Positions 19,401 through 27,061 of a stretch of 64,000 nt of DNA are shown piece after piece. The notes under the pieces were generated by a model. It was not told where the DNA came from and made no database searches. It was given only the letters and a program-made list of their open reading frames with translations. A program made the translations under genes and the position numbers. The stretch lies in the NCBI GenBank assembly GCA_903918755.1, contig CAIXFN010000113.1:1-64000 (forward strand). The letters run 5' to 3'. Each line of letters opens with the position of its first letter. The first letter of the stretch is position 1. This DNA is from an uncultured Pedosphaera sp. (GTDB taxonomy: Bacteria > Verrucomicrobiota > Verrucomicrobiia > Limisphaerales > Pedosphaeraceae).

Positions 19401-19761
19401 AGCCGGCGAAGATGGCACGGTCCGCCTCTGGGACTGTGCCACCGGACTGCCGATCAGTGAGCCATTGCCCCAGGGGTCGCCGGTTCGCCTGGTCCGCTTC
19501 CATCCCTCGGAAGGGGTGATTGCCGCGGCGGCGGCCGATGGCCGCATCCGCCTCTGGCCCTTTCCCCGGGTTTCGCGGGCAGTTTTGGGCCAGATTCCGG
19601 CGTTTGCCGAAGCCATCGGCGGAGTGCGTCTCGGCATTGGCAATAACTACGAAATCACCCCTTGGCCGGAAACTGCCGCGAACCTGCAAAGCGTTTACTC
19701 CGATCCGACCCCGGATTCCGCCACCCGTTGGTTGCAAATCCAAATCCCGCGGGCGAAATAA
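16411..19761 (+). CDS. Membrane Ser/Thr protein kinase with C-terminal WD40 propeller, cassette 1
   Basis: The protein has 1116 residues. It starts with a small zinc-ribbon-like C-P-R-C ... C-L-T-C (residues 7-26). A Hanks-type kinase domain follows (about 51-310): glycine loop G-R-G-A-M-G-V-V, V-A-L-K, catalytic H169-R-D-L-K-P-G-N, D-F-G and M-A-P-E are all intact. A single membrane segment lies at about 335-358, so the kinase is cytoplasmic and the C-terminal half is periplasmic or extracellular. That half (about 420-1116) consists of WD40-type repeats with S-P-D-G-R and L-W-D motifs. The sensor is presumably the propeller and the likely substrate is the sigma factor encoded just upstream; both are inference from gene order. 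Confidence 0.92.
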   Translation: MPDPHPCPRCGTLPLSPGPGGLCLTCVGRISLRGIGTDPGEGDHGRHPTHFGEFALLAEAGRGAMGVVYRARQNGLNRLVALKMVLNGQFAGATARRRFQTEAEAAARLDHPNIVPIYEFGEHEGRQYYVMRWVEGGPLTGRLDPRAAAHLLTTLARAVQHAHQNGVLHRDLKPGNILLDASRTPFITDFGLARHLDGPTTLTATGELLGTPGFMAPEQADGVRAITTAADIWGLGAVLYFLLTGHAPFEGFTVLEVLASVREGIVTPPGRHHPNLDPDLETVCLKCLCPDPAGRYPSAGELADDLDRWLRHEPVRARPVSPAGQLTRWAKRRPVIATLGLLLLLVGMTGVAGIIWQWRRAEQAGNLARRRSAELLALVDRLDQERAEDLFQRNDGPGAAAQLARLLRRDPTDRAAAERLLSALAFRPFLVPVAETPALPRAILAVQGDPPNQRLVTAYNQNQIQLFAAATGLPDSAVFWGTPPDPLPTFSPDGRTVAVINSNGLPELRNATTATLLTTLEFPELNATNRAAWLRFSGDGRRLLAAAANGNGGVWTLPTGPFSSLPPVTNGLMDADLNAGGDSASLVTRQGEVQIWNLIKNQLRARLAANPPGARLARLSPDGRHIAVVRGDRILEWREADSGVIVLSWTAPESLLALACGGDNDSVMAQGETSAFLWSARAGGLAGGPFARRAAGGHLELTPSAGNAFAVAENGQVRTYFRRPLATPVLLRHGAEMQSLAWNREGSQLLSVGSNGMVRCWDPATATLTGEFPLQGTVAAIGPDLQSLLVLSNHTARLYRLPDGEVQASVSEPQAPLTAGALPPVPGRVLLGCLNGFAGTWDLSSPQLTNFHRSPYQIRGISWAPDSRHRLVRWGVYVSLYDDGRFGWWTNLTHDGFVADAVFSGDSKFLATASSDYRARLWEVATGRELAALGHDGPVSRVRFSPDGRWLATLSAAGERRAQLWDATRHHLVAPALPHPGNVLDLDFSPDSLRLATAGEDGTVRLWDCATGLPISEPLPQGSPVRLVRFHPSEGVIAAAAADGRIRLWPFPRVSRAVLGQIPAFAEAIGGVRLGIGNNYEITPWPETAANLQSVYSDPTPDSATRWLQIQIPRAK

Positions 19762-19792
19762 TCCCGGCCAACCAATATTTAGCGAGTTTTCG

Positions 19793-19816
19793 CGTCATCG
19801 GCAGCCGCCGATGACG
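19793..19816 (+). promoter_or_regulatory. Perfect hairpin covering the first ATG of the Ig-NHL gene
   Basis: CGTCATCGGC (19793-19802) pairs perfectly with GCCGATGACG (19807-19816) around an AGCC loop. The ATG at 19811 is buried in the 3' arm, and a second in-frame ATG starts at 19817 immediately after the stem. There is no T-run, so it is a poor terminator for the kinase gene. It could instead mask translation or be a protein-binding inverted repeat. Confidence 0.5.
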
Positions 19817-20356
19817 ATGAATACATTAAATATGGCAAAATCGCTGAAAAATTTTCGAAATCTGGCAGTCAGAATCCCGGCGCGGCCGGTAAAGACCCTG
19901 CGGTTACCCAACCTGTTGCTGGTCCTGCTGTTGGGGTTGGTTTCTCCGGCCGGGGCCGTGGGCTATCGCTTTTATGCCACCACCTCCCTCCCAACATTAA
20001 GTATCAGATTCGGCAACCCGACGGACTACGCCTCCGCCACCCCCGCCCCGGTGTCGATCGACCTCGGCCCCAATGGCACCTACAATCCCACCGCTGGTGG
20101 CAGCGTCTCCTTGATCGAATCTTATCCCACGATCTTTGAAGACAACGGCACGCATTACGGCGGACCGGGCGATAGTTCCTCAAGCCTGGCCTTCTCGGCC
20201 GGTGTGGGTCCCATCACCTATAATTTCGCCTCGGAAATCAATAACCAGGATCAAGCCGTGGGTTACTTTACTTCCAGCAGCACCGGTGGGGGGGGCCTGC
20301 TCTGGTTTTTCGATCAGCCCGTCACGAATATTTATTTTCCGTGGACTGGACCTTGA
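19811..20356 (+). pseudogene. 5' fragment of a frameshifted secreted Ig-NHL protein
   Basis: This open frame encodes 181 residues: a basic start, a hydrophobic signal segment (L-L-L-V-L-L-L-G-L-V, cleavage near A-G-A-V-G), then a glycine/serine-rich extracellular segment with N-Q-D-Q-A-V-G-Y. It ends in Y-F-P-W-T-G-P and a stop. The continuation (T-L-T-Y-E-N-F-S-G-K-G) is found one frame back from about 20341, so one base appears to be missing near 20338-20341 in a gene that originally ran to 22374. Starts at 19817 or 19832 are also possible. It lies 49 bases after the kinase of cassette 1. A sequencing error cannot be excluded. Confidence 0.65.
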
Positions 20357-22374
20357 CCTATGAAAATTTCAGCGGGAAGGGCTTTGGGATCTTCAACGCC
20401 TCGATCAACGTGGAAGGCTTCGGGGATATTCCCATTTATCCCACGTCCGGCAGTGATGCCACAATTTATCAGGGCACCTACCACGGCAACGTTTCGGGCA
20501 TCGCCCACGACTCACGTCTTGCCATTGGCTATAGCACCTCTTTTTATCAGGGCCAGTCTGCGTTCGGCGACGGCAAGGTGAGTCTCGGCATCAGCATTGT
20601 GGCCGATGGCGTCCCGCTGCCCCAACCCCGGATCACCGCCCAGCCCGTCGGCGGGAACTTTCCCACCGGCGGCACGGCCCAACTGGGGGTGACGGTGAAC
20701 GGCGCTGCCCCCCTGAGCTATCAATGGTGGCAAAATGGCCAGCCGTTGATTGGGCAAACGGACACCAATCTGGTGCTGGGCAGTCTCTCGCTGGCCAATT
20801 CCGGGGACTACCAAGTCGTCATCACCAACCCTTCCGGCGCCATCACAAGCGCCGTCGCTCATGTCAGCATCGGTGATCCTCCGGTGATCACGTCCCTGCC
20901 CGCGCCGCCGGTCTATATAGCAGGCAGCAACGCGACGCTGAGCGTGCTCACCACCGGTGCCGGTCCCCTTACCTATCAATGGCTGTTCCATGGCACCAAC
21001 CTCCCCGTGGACCGCCTTACCACCTTCGCAGGAAATGGGAGCAGCGCGTATTCCGGGGACGGCGGGCCCGCCACCGCGGCGGCCCTCCGTAATCCCGCGA
21101 ACCTCGCGTTCAGCCGGGATGGGCGCCTGTTGATCGCTGACACAGGTAATCAGCGGGTCCGGGCCGTCGGATCGAACGGAAAAATTAACACCTTTGCCGG
21201 TACCGGAACCGCGGGTTATTCGGGCGATGGCGGTGCCGCTAGCGCCGCCAAACTCAATTCGCCGGGGGGAATTTCCTTCGATCTGAATGGAAACCTGCTG
21301 GTCGCAGACTCCGCCAATCATCGCGTGCGCCGGATTGGCACCAATAATCTCATCACCGTCCTGGCGGGCAATGGCACGGCCGATGGATTCTTTGGTCAAA
21401 TCGGGGACAATGGCGCGGCCACCAGCGCCAATATTAATACCCCCGCCGCCGCCGTGGCGGACGCGAACGGGAATGTGTTCATCGCCGACACCCTGCACCA
21501 TCGGATTCGCAAAGTGGCCACCAACGGGGTCATCACCACCATCGCCGGCAACGGCGCACCGGGATATTCCGGCGATCGACTGCGCGGTCCCTACGCCCAG
21601 TTGAACGCCCCCGCGGGACTGATCTTGGATCGCGCCGGCAATCTGTTGATTGCGGACAAGTCCAATAACTGCATTCGCGCCCTTTCTCCGGGCGGACTTA
21701 TCAGCACCCTGGCGGGGAATGGCACGCGGGGATTCGCCGGTGATGGCGGTGCGGCTACCAATGCCCAATTCAATCTCCCCGCCGGGGTCACCGTGGATGC
21801 CGCCGGCAATGTCTATATCGCCGACACCGGTAACCACCGCATCCGGCGGGTCAATCCGCAAGGAATTATCAGCACCCTGGCCGGGACCGGCGTGGCCGGC
21901 TTCTCTGGCGATGGCGGAGCCGGAAAGACCGCCCAGTTCAACGGCCCGGCCGATGTCACGGTGGATGACGCCGGCAATCTCTTTATCGCGGACAAAGCGA
22001 ACCACCGGATCCGACAGCTTTCGCCCATTACGACGTCACTTCGACTGGACAATCTGAACCCCGCCCAGTTGGGAGACTATCAGGTGATTGTCTCCAGTCC
22101 GTATGGCAGCGTGTCCAGCAGTATCGTCTCCTTGACCCTGCCCGTGACGATTCCGCCTCCCTTGCAAATCAGCAGCCTGGGCGGGTTCCCGCTCGTGTTC
22201 TGGTCAGACGATGGTGCCCCCCACAGCCTGCAATCCAGCACGAATCTGGGGTCCGGCATCTGGTCGCCCGTGCCGGCGTTGAACTTCACCAACTCCGGCG
22301 TCACCCCCGCCCAGTTGGGATTCCAAATCACCAACCCGGCCAGCGGTGCCGCAACCTTCTACCGTCTGCAATAA
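20341..22374 (+). CDS. 3' part of the frameshifted secreted protein: Ig-like domains with an inserted NHL propeller
   Basis: The frame has 677 codons from a GTG, but it lacks its own signal peptide and overlaps the 5' fragment by 16 bases, so it is best read as the remainder of one broken gene. In order it has a linker (1-95), an Ig-like domain (about 97-180, Y-Q-W-W-Q-N-G to S-G-D-Y-Q-V-V-I-T-N), and the first half of a second Ig domain (181-223, T-Y-Q-W-L-F-H-G). Then come six NHL repeats (about 227-560) built on A-G-N-G or A-G-T-G, G-D-G-G-A-A, G-N-L-x-I-A-D and N-H-R-I-R-x-V, and then the second half of that Ig domain (564-600, L-G-D-Y-Q-V-I-V-S-S-P-Y-G). The C-terminal module ends T-F-Y-R-L-Q. 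The role is probably extracellular binding. Confidence 0.8.
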   Translation: MDWTLTYENFSGKGFGIFNASINVEGFGDIPIYPTSGSDATIYQGTYHGNVSGIAHDSRLAIGYSTSFYQGQSAFGDGKVSLGISIVADGVPLPQPRITAQPVGGNFPTGGTAQLGVTVNGAAPLSYQWWQNGQPLIGQTDTNLVLGSLSLANSGDYQVVITNPSGAITSAVAHVSIGDPPVITSLPAPPVYIAGSNATLSVLTTGAGPLTYQWLFHGTNLPVDRLTTFAGNGSSAYSGDGGPATAAALRNPANLAFSRDGRLLIADTGNQRVRAVGSNGKINTFAGTGTAGYSGDGGAASAAKLNSPGGISFDLNGNLLVADSANHRVRRIGTNNLITVLAGNGTADGFFGQIGDNGAATSANINTPAAAVADANGNVFIADTLHHRIRKVATNGVITTIAGNGAPGYSGDRLRGPYAQLNAPAGLILDRAGNLLIADKSNNCIRALSPGGLISTLAGNGTRGFAGDGGAATNAQFNLPAGVTVDAAGNVYIADTGNHRIRRVNPQGIISTLAGTGVAGFSGDGGAGKTAQFNGPADVTVDDAGNLFIADKANHRIRQLSPITTSLRLDNLNPAQLGDYQVIVSSPYGSVSSSIVSLTLPVTIPPPLQISSLGGFPLVFWSDDGAPHSLQSSTNLGSGIWSPVPALNFTNSGVTPAQLGFQITNPASGAATFYRLQ

Positions 22375-22386
22375 TCGCCGGCGGGC

Positions 22387-25300
22387 TTATTTCAAGGTTT
22401 TAAGGAACGCCAGCAAATCCGTGACTTCGCCCGGTTTGAGGGCGTCCAGCAGCCCGTCGGGCATCATACTCTGCTTGGTATACCACGAGCGCTTTACGTT
22501 GCTCTTGGGCACCCGCAGATCGGCAGTGTTCGGGCGGCGCAGGATGAGCGCCTCGCCGTCCTCCGACATCAAACGCCCATCCAACACTTCGCCATCCTTC
22601 TGCTCGATTCGATACAGGCGGTAGCCCGGCTCCATTTGCGCGCTGGGCGTCAGGATATTCCGCAGCAGGGATTCCACCCCGTTAGCCCCGGCGCCGTTCA
22701 GCACCGGGCCGATCTGGCCACCCTGCCCCGCCACCGTATGGCAGACCTGGCAGACGGCGGTAAACACCGCGCGGCCGCGTTCCACGTCGCCGGGTTGCTC
22801 CGCCAGTCCGCGATATTTCGCGAACACTCCCGCCACCGCCTGGGCCTGGGCCGCGGTCAGGAGCGTGGGGAAATCCTGCGTCTTCTCCACCCGGGCGCCC
22901 CCCTGCGGCTTGCCCCAGTTGGTGCCGGAGAAATGATGCACCAACCCTGGCGCGGTTTCCCCGTCGTAACTGCGATCAAACTCCGCCCGAACCTCCGCGG
23001 CTGTCCGCACCCGGTCCCAGACCCGGAACTCACTCAACCAACCCGCCGTCCCCTTGGCCGGCGTGGTCCACGCGATCCGGCAATGCGCAAACTTTTCCGG
23101 TGCCGCCTGCGATTCCGCATTATCCAGTTCGCCGTTGATAAAAATCTGGAATTTGCCCGCGGCATCACGCGTCACGGCCAGGTGCGTCCAGACATCGGGA
23201 ACGATTTTCTTCTTCGCCACAATGGCATCCCGCGACCGCCCGGCGTCATAGACCCGGAAAGTGCTGTCGTAGAAATTCATATCCACCACCCCGGGAGCGC
23301 CCAGGATGCCGTCGTTGTTGTCGATGCCGGGATCCAGTTTCATCCAGGTTTCCACCGTAAACGCACCGTCCAGCGTAATGTCGGATTCGGTCCAGGCATT
23401 GTCCTCGCCGTTCAACCGCAGGCAGGGCCGGAACAGGGACGCCATGTCCCCCAGCAACTCCTTTAAATCCGCGGAATCGCCCAGGACAGTTTGCAATTTA
23501 TCCAACGCGGTCCCGTCCACCTCCGTCTTCGCAATCACTCCGGACTTCAGGGCCGCCACCACGCTCTGGGCGCCCGCCCGGGTGCCGGTAAGGCGGTCGA
23601 GCGCCAGCTTGCGTTGGGCACTCTTCAGATCAGGCCAGAAGTCGAGCAACATCCCCGGGCCCGCCTCATTCTTGCTCGCCGCGAGCGCCGCCAAAGCCTC
23701 ATTCCGCACGTTCTCCGCCGCGGCGAACCGGGCGATGTTCTGGAACAGCTCCACATAGGTGCCGTGTAATTCCCGCAACGCGCGCAACGCCGCCAAGCCT
23801 TGGGGCGAAAGCGCCCGCCCGCCGTCGCTGGTGCTGCCGGCAAAGTTCTGCAACCACGCCCGGCGCAACACGTCCGTCACCGGCCCTTCCAAATCCACCA
23901 GTTGAAACTCACTCGCCACGCGCAGGCCCAAATCCACCGCGGTGGAATCCACCCGCAGCAGGCCTCTCCCCGCCTCTACCAGCCAAGGCTTCAGCTTGGT
24001 GGCGTCGAACCGGCTCCGTACCTGGAGCAATCCTTCGATCAGGTTATTGCGGGCCGTGGCATTCTCCAGCGCGTCCTTGAAGGCGTCGCCCACCCCGGGC
24101 TCATCCATAAATTGCGCCAGACGCAGAATTTCCTCCTGCCCCGGGGGCCGACCGAGCTGCGGCACCAGTTGCGCCACCCGGCTCGCGCTCAGTTTCGGCT
24201 CCAGGGCCAGCGTGGCCACCAGGCGATTCTCCACCGGCAGCGCTTTTGCCGCATCACTATCCAGGAAAGCCGCCACGGCTGCCGGATGCTTCTCCATTTC
24301 CAACCGCGCCAAATACCGCTGAAACTCCCGCTCGTAAGCCACGCCCGCCTTGATGGTGCGCCCGTTCGCCGTGCTTTTCGTGGTGGGTTCCGGCAACGGT
24401 GCGCGCGCCGACCGCACCAGCAATTCCACGGCACTTCCAGCAATCGCCGAGGTGGCATTCGCCTCGGCGCCCTGCAGATACTGGCTGAGCAACGTCCCCG
24501 CAGTCCGGATCGTCTCGGATCGAACTTCCGGGTCGCCATCATAAATCAGGGGCGTGATGGCCGTCAGTGAGGCGGCCACCGGCAGGAAATCATCCCGGTG
24601 CGCGCGCAAGGCTTCGCGCCGGATGTTCCGATTCGGATCGGCCAACAACGGCTTGAGGAGTTCCAAGTCCACCGCGTGCAACCCCTCCAACGCCCACAGA
24701 CAGGCGATCCGTTTCGCCACGGTCTGGGCTTTGTCCCCCACCAGCTGTTTTAGTTTGGGCGTCAGTTCGCGCAGGCCCCGATCCGTAATCGCCTGCCAGG
24801 CCAGATGACTTTGCGGCAGCGAGGCGCCCCCCAACTTGGCGACCAATTCTTCGCCCGTCAGTTTCATGAAATCCGGCACCTCCAGCGGTTTCATGTCCTG
24901 GTGTCGTACGCGCCAGATGCGCCCGCGCTTCTTGTCCCGATCCGGATGATTCCGCGCCACCTCGTTGTGGGAAATAATCTTGTTGTACCAATCCACCACA
25001 TAGAGGCAGCCATCCGGCCCCAGGTGAATGGACACCGGCCGGAACCACTCATCGCTGGATTGAATGAAATCCGGCAGCTTTTGATAACGGAACCCCGTCC
25101 CATCGAGGGTAACGCGAATGGCCTGGATCATCCGGGTGATGGGATTGGCCAGGTAGAATATCCCCGCATACGCCTCGGGAAAGGCGGTGGTGTCGGACAG
25201 CGTCAAACCGCTCAGTCCCGTGCCGCCCATCTCAAAATCCGGCGCGGTGCCGGGAAATTCCGGCGCATAGCTTTTGAATTGCGCGTCGGAACAGCCGGGG

Positions 25301-26817
25301 TAGTTCGCGTATTCATGAAACGGCATCATGGGATACCCGTAATCATTCGCCTCCTGGATCCACGCCTGCCCGTTGCTGTCCAGCACCAAGCCCCAGATGT
25401 TGCAGGGGCCCTGGCTGGTGACGTCAAAGTCCGAGCCGTCATACCGGAACTTCGCCATTCGAGTCTGATCAAATTGTTGTTCCTGGCCCCGGGTGGTCTT
25501 CACCTTCCCGTAATTGAACGCCCCCTGTGCCATCCAGATCCAGTTGCCCGGTGCCCGCGTGAATTGATGCGGAAACAGGTGTGAATCCTGGACGCCGAAC
25601 CCGCTCAAAATCACCTCCCGCTTGTCCGCTTTGCCTTCGCCCTTGGTGTCGCTGGCGAAGACGATCTCCGTGCCATGCTGCACATAGACGCCATTCTTGT
25701 AGGGTAAAATCCCCTCCGGAATCGCCAACCCGTCCACAAACACCCGTGGCTTCGGCGAATAACCCGTCGGCGACTTCTCATCCCGGTCGAACACCACCAC
25801 CTTGTCCTTGCCCCGGCTGGCATACAGTTCCTTGGCGGCCGCTGGATTCTCATTCCCGTCCATCGGATATTCCAGGGCCGTCATGCTCCATAGATTCCCG
25901 TGCAAATCCCAGTCCACCGTCACAAATTTGCCGATCCCCTCGGATTCCTCCGCCACCAACTCGATCTGAAATCCCGGCGGCAACGTGAACCGACCGCGCT
26001 CTTCCGCCGCCGTCACCGGCAACGAGGTGCTCGCGGTCTGGACACTCGCCCGATCATTGCCGGTGTTGTCCGCCGCCTTTTTCGGTGCCGGCGCGCCGAT
26101 GAACTTCTTTCCCGGGGGCGTGGGCGGCAGTTCCTCAATGGTGATGCTTTTGACCTGGGCCAAGCCCATGCCGCCGCCGTGAATCTGGATGCCAAATTTG
26201 CCCCAGTCCGGGATGGCGGGATCCGCTTCCACATAATCCGTCCCCATCACCCCGTTGATCCAGGTCGTGATGTGCGGTCCGTCCGCCCGGATCACATAAT
26301 CATTCCATCCCTGGAGGTCCGGATTCATGGCCGGCCGGAGGGTTTTCATATCCGAAGGCGACACCACCCGGTTCCGGCGCGATTCGTCATAGAGGCAACC
26401 ATACCAGGCCGGCTCACCATAGTCCGCCTGGTACCCTGCCATCTCTGAATTATTCGGCACCCGTTGGGAACGAAGCTGAAACCCGGAATTGATAAACCCA
26501 TTGGTGCCCCGCAACCGGATCTGCAAGCGCACAATGAAATTGGTGTAATCCCGCGTGCTGGCAAGAAAATCATTCTCCTTCACCGTCTCCGTCAGCGATC
26601 CGCCAGAAATCAGTCCCTCCTCGACCCGCCACAACCTGGATCCCTCCCAACCCGTCAGCGTCTGGCCATCAAACAGCGACACCGTCTTCCCCACCGGAGG
26701 CACCGGCTCCGCCGCCGGACAGTTCCCGCCGATCCCCGCCAGGCAAACCACCGCCAATACGGACCAAATCCGCCGCCACTCCAGCCATTTTTCACACCAC
26801 ACGCCTCGGGTATTCAT
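22387..26817 (-). CDS. Secreted DUF1080 / PVC-type dehydrogenase-like / HEAT / LamG / cytochrome c fusion protein
   Basis: The protein has 1476 residues with a signal segment. In order: a DUF1080 (3-keto-disaccharide hydrolase) domain at about 46-240 beginning S-L-F-D-G-Q-T-L-T-G-W; a membrane-bound dehydrogenase-like propeller domain from about 279 (L-P-P-G-F-Q-I-E-L-V-A-E); a helical HEAT-like region (about 660-1000); a LamG/concanavalin-type domain (about 1126-1286); and a PVC-type cytochrome c with C-Q-V-C-H at about 1355 and a distal methionine-rich end. It probably oxidises or cleaves a carbohydrate in the periplasm and passes electrons through heme; this follows from the domains. I chose the ATG at 26817, which has GGGGG 3 bases upstream. 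It is divergent from the cytochrome gene at 27062 and converges with the Ig-NHL gene. Confidence 0.9.
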   Translation of the reverse strand: MNTRGVWCEKWLEWRRIWSVLAVVCLAGIGGNCPAAEPVPPVGKTVSLFDGQTLTGWEGSRLWRVEEGLISGGSLTETVKENDFLASTRDYTNFIVRLQIRLRGTNGFINSGFQLRSQRVPNNSEMAGYQADYGEPAWYGCLYDESRRNRVVSPSDMKTLRPAMNPDLQGWNDYVIRADGPHITTWINGVMGTDYVEADPAIPDWGKFGIQIHGGGMGLAQVKSITIEELPPTPPGKKFIGAPAPKKAADNTGNDRASVQTASTSLPVTAAEERGRFTLPPGFQIELVAEESEGIGKFVTVDWDLHGNLWSMTALEYPMDGNENPAAAKELYASRGKDKVVVFDRDEKSPTGYSPKPRVFVDGLAIPEGILPYKNGVYVQHGTEIVFASDTKGEGKADKREVILSGFGVQDSHLFPHQFTRAPGNWIWMAQGAFNYGKVKTTRGQEQQFDQTRMAKFRYDGSDFDVTSQGPCNIWGLVLDSNGQAWIQEANDYGYPMMPFHEYANYPGCSDAQFKSYAPEFPGTAPDFEMGGTGLSGLTLSDTTAFPEAYAGIFYLANPITRMIQAIRVTLDGTGFRYQKLPDFIQSSDEWFRPVSIHLGPDGCLYVVDWYNKIISHNEVARNHPDRDKKRGRIWRVRHQDMKPLEVPDFMKLTGEELVAKLGGASLPQSHLAWQAITDRGLRELTPKLKQLVGDKAQTVAKRIACLWALEGLHAVDLELLKPLLADPNRNIRREALRAHRDDFLPVAASLTAITPLIYDGDPEVRSETIRTAGTLLSQYLQGAEANATSAIAGSAVELLVRSARAPLPEPTTKSTANGRTIKAGVAYEREFQRYLARLEMEKHPAAVAAFLDSDAAKALPVENRLVATLALEPKLSASRVAQLVPQLGRPPGQEEILRLAQFMDEPGVGDAFKDALENATARNNLIEGLLQVRSRFDATKLKPWLVEAGRGLLRVDSTAVDLGLRVASEFQLVDLEGPVTDVLRRAWLQNFAGSTSDGGRALSPQGLAALRALRELHGTYVELFQNIARFAAAENVRNEALAALAASKNEAGPGMLLDFWPDLKSAQRKLALDRLTGTRAGAQSVVAALKSGVIAKTEVDGTALDKLQTVLGDSADLKELLGDMASLFRPCLRLNGEDNAWTESDITLDGAFTVETWMKLDPGIDNNDGILGAPGVVDMNFYDSTFRVYDAGRSRDAIVAKKKIVPDVWTHLAVTRDAAGKFQIFINGELDNAESQAAPEKFAHCRIAWTTPAKGTAGWLSEFRVWDRVRTAAEVRAEFDRSYDGETAPGLVHHFSGTNWGKPQGGARVEKTQDFPTLLTAAQAQAVAGVFAKYRGLAEQPGDVERGRAVFTAVCQVCHTVAGQGGQIGPVLNGAGANGVESLLRNILTPSAQMEPGYRLYRIEQKDGEVLDGRLMSEDGEALILRRPNTADLRVPKSNVKRSWYTKQSMMPDGLLDALKPGEVTDLLAFLKTLK

Positions 26818-27061
26818 GATCCCCCAATTTGACGAATCCTTTCCCCAAGTAAAGGAAGTTTGCAACCTGCCCCGCGCATAGCTCACTCCAATAATCGGAG
26901 CGGCCGAGATCAGGCGCTGAAATTCCGTTTCCCTCCCCGCCCCCGCCAGCCGACTCTCCAGCCAAAATTCGTTGTCCGGTCGGCAAGATTCTGCCAGCTT
27001 AGGTCATGGCACAATCCGATCACCGTGAGTTCGACTCCAACGGACCAGCACCCATTTAGCC

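Noticed and set aside
16411-19761. A eukaryote-like origin for the kinases
   Set aside because: Kinase-WD40 fusions with zinc-ribbon starts are ordinary in Planctomycetota and Verrucomicrobiota, and base composition matches the surroundings.
20324-20345. Programmed -1 ribosomal frameshifting
   Set aside because: No X-XXY-YYZ slippery heptamer and no obvious downstream pseudoknot are visible at the junction.
20341-22374. Reading this frame as an independent gene started at GTG
   Set aside because: It has no signal peptide although its Ig and NHL domains are typical of exported proteins, and the upstream fragment supplies the missing signal in another frame. A lesion is more likely than two genes.
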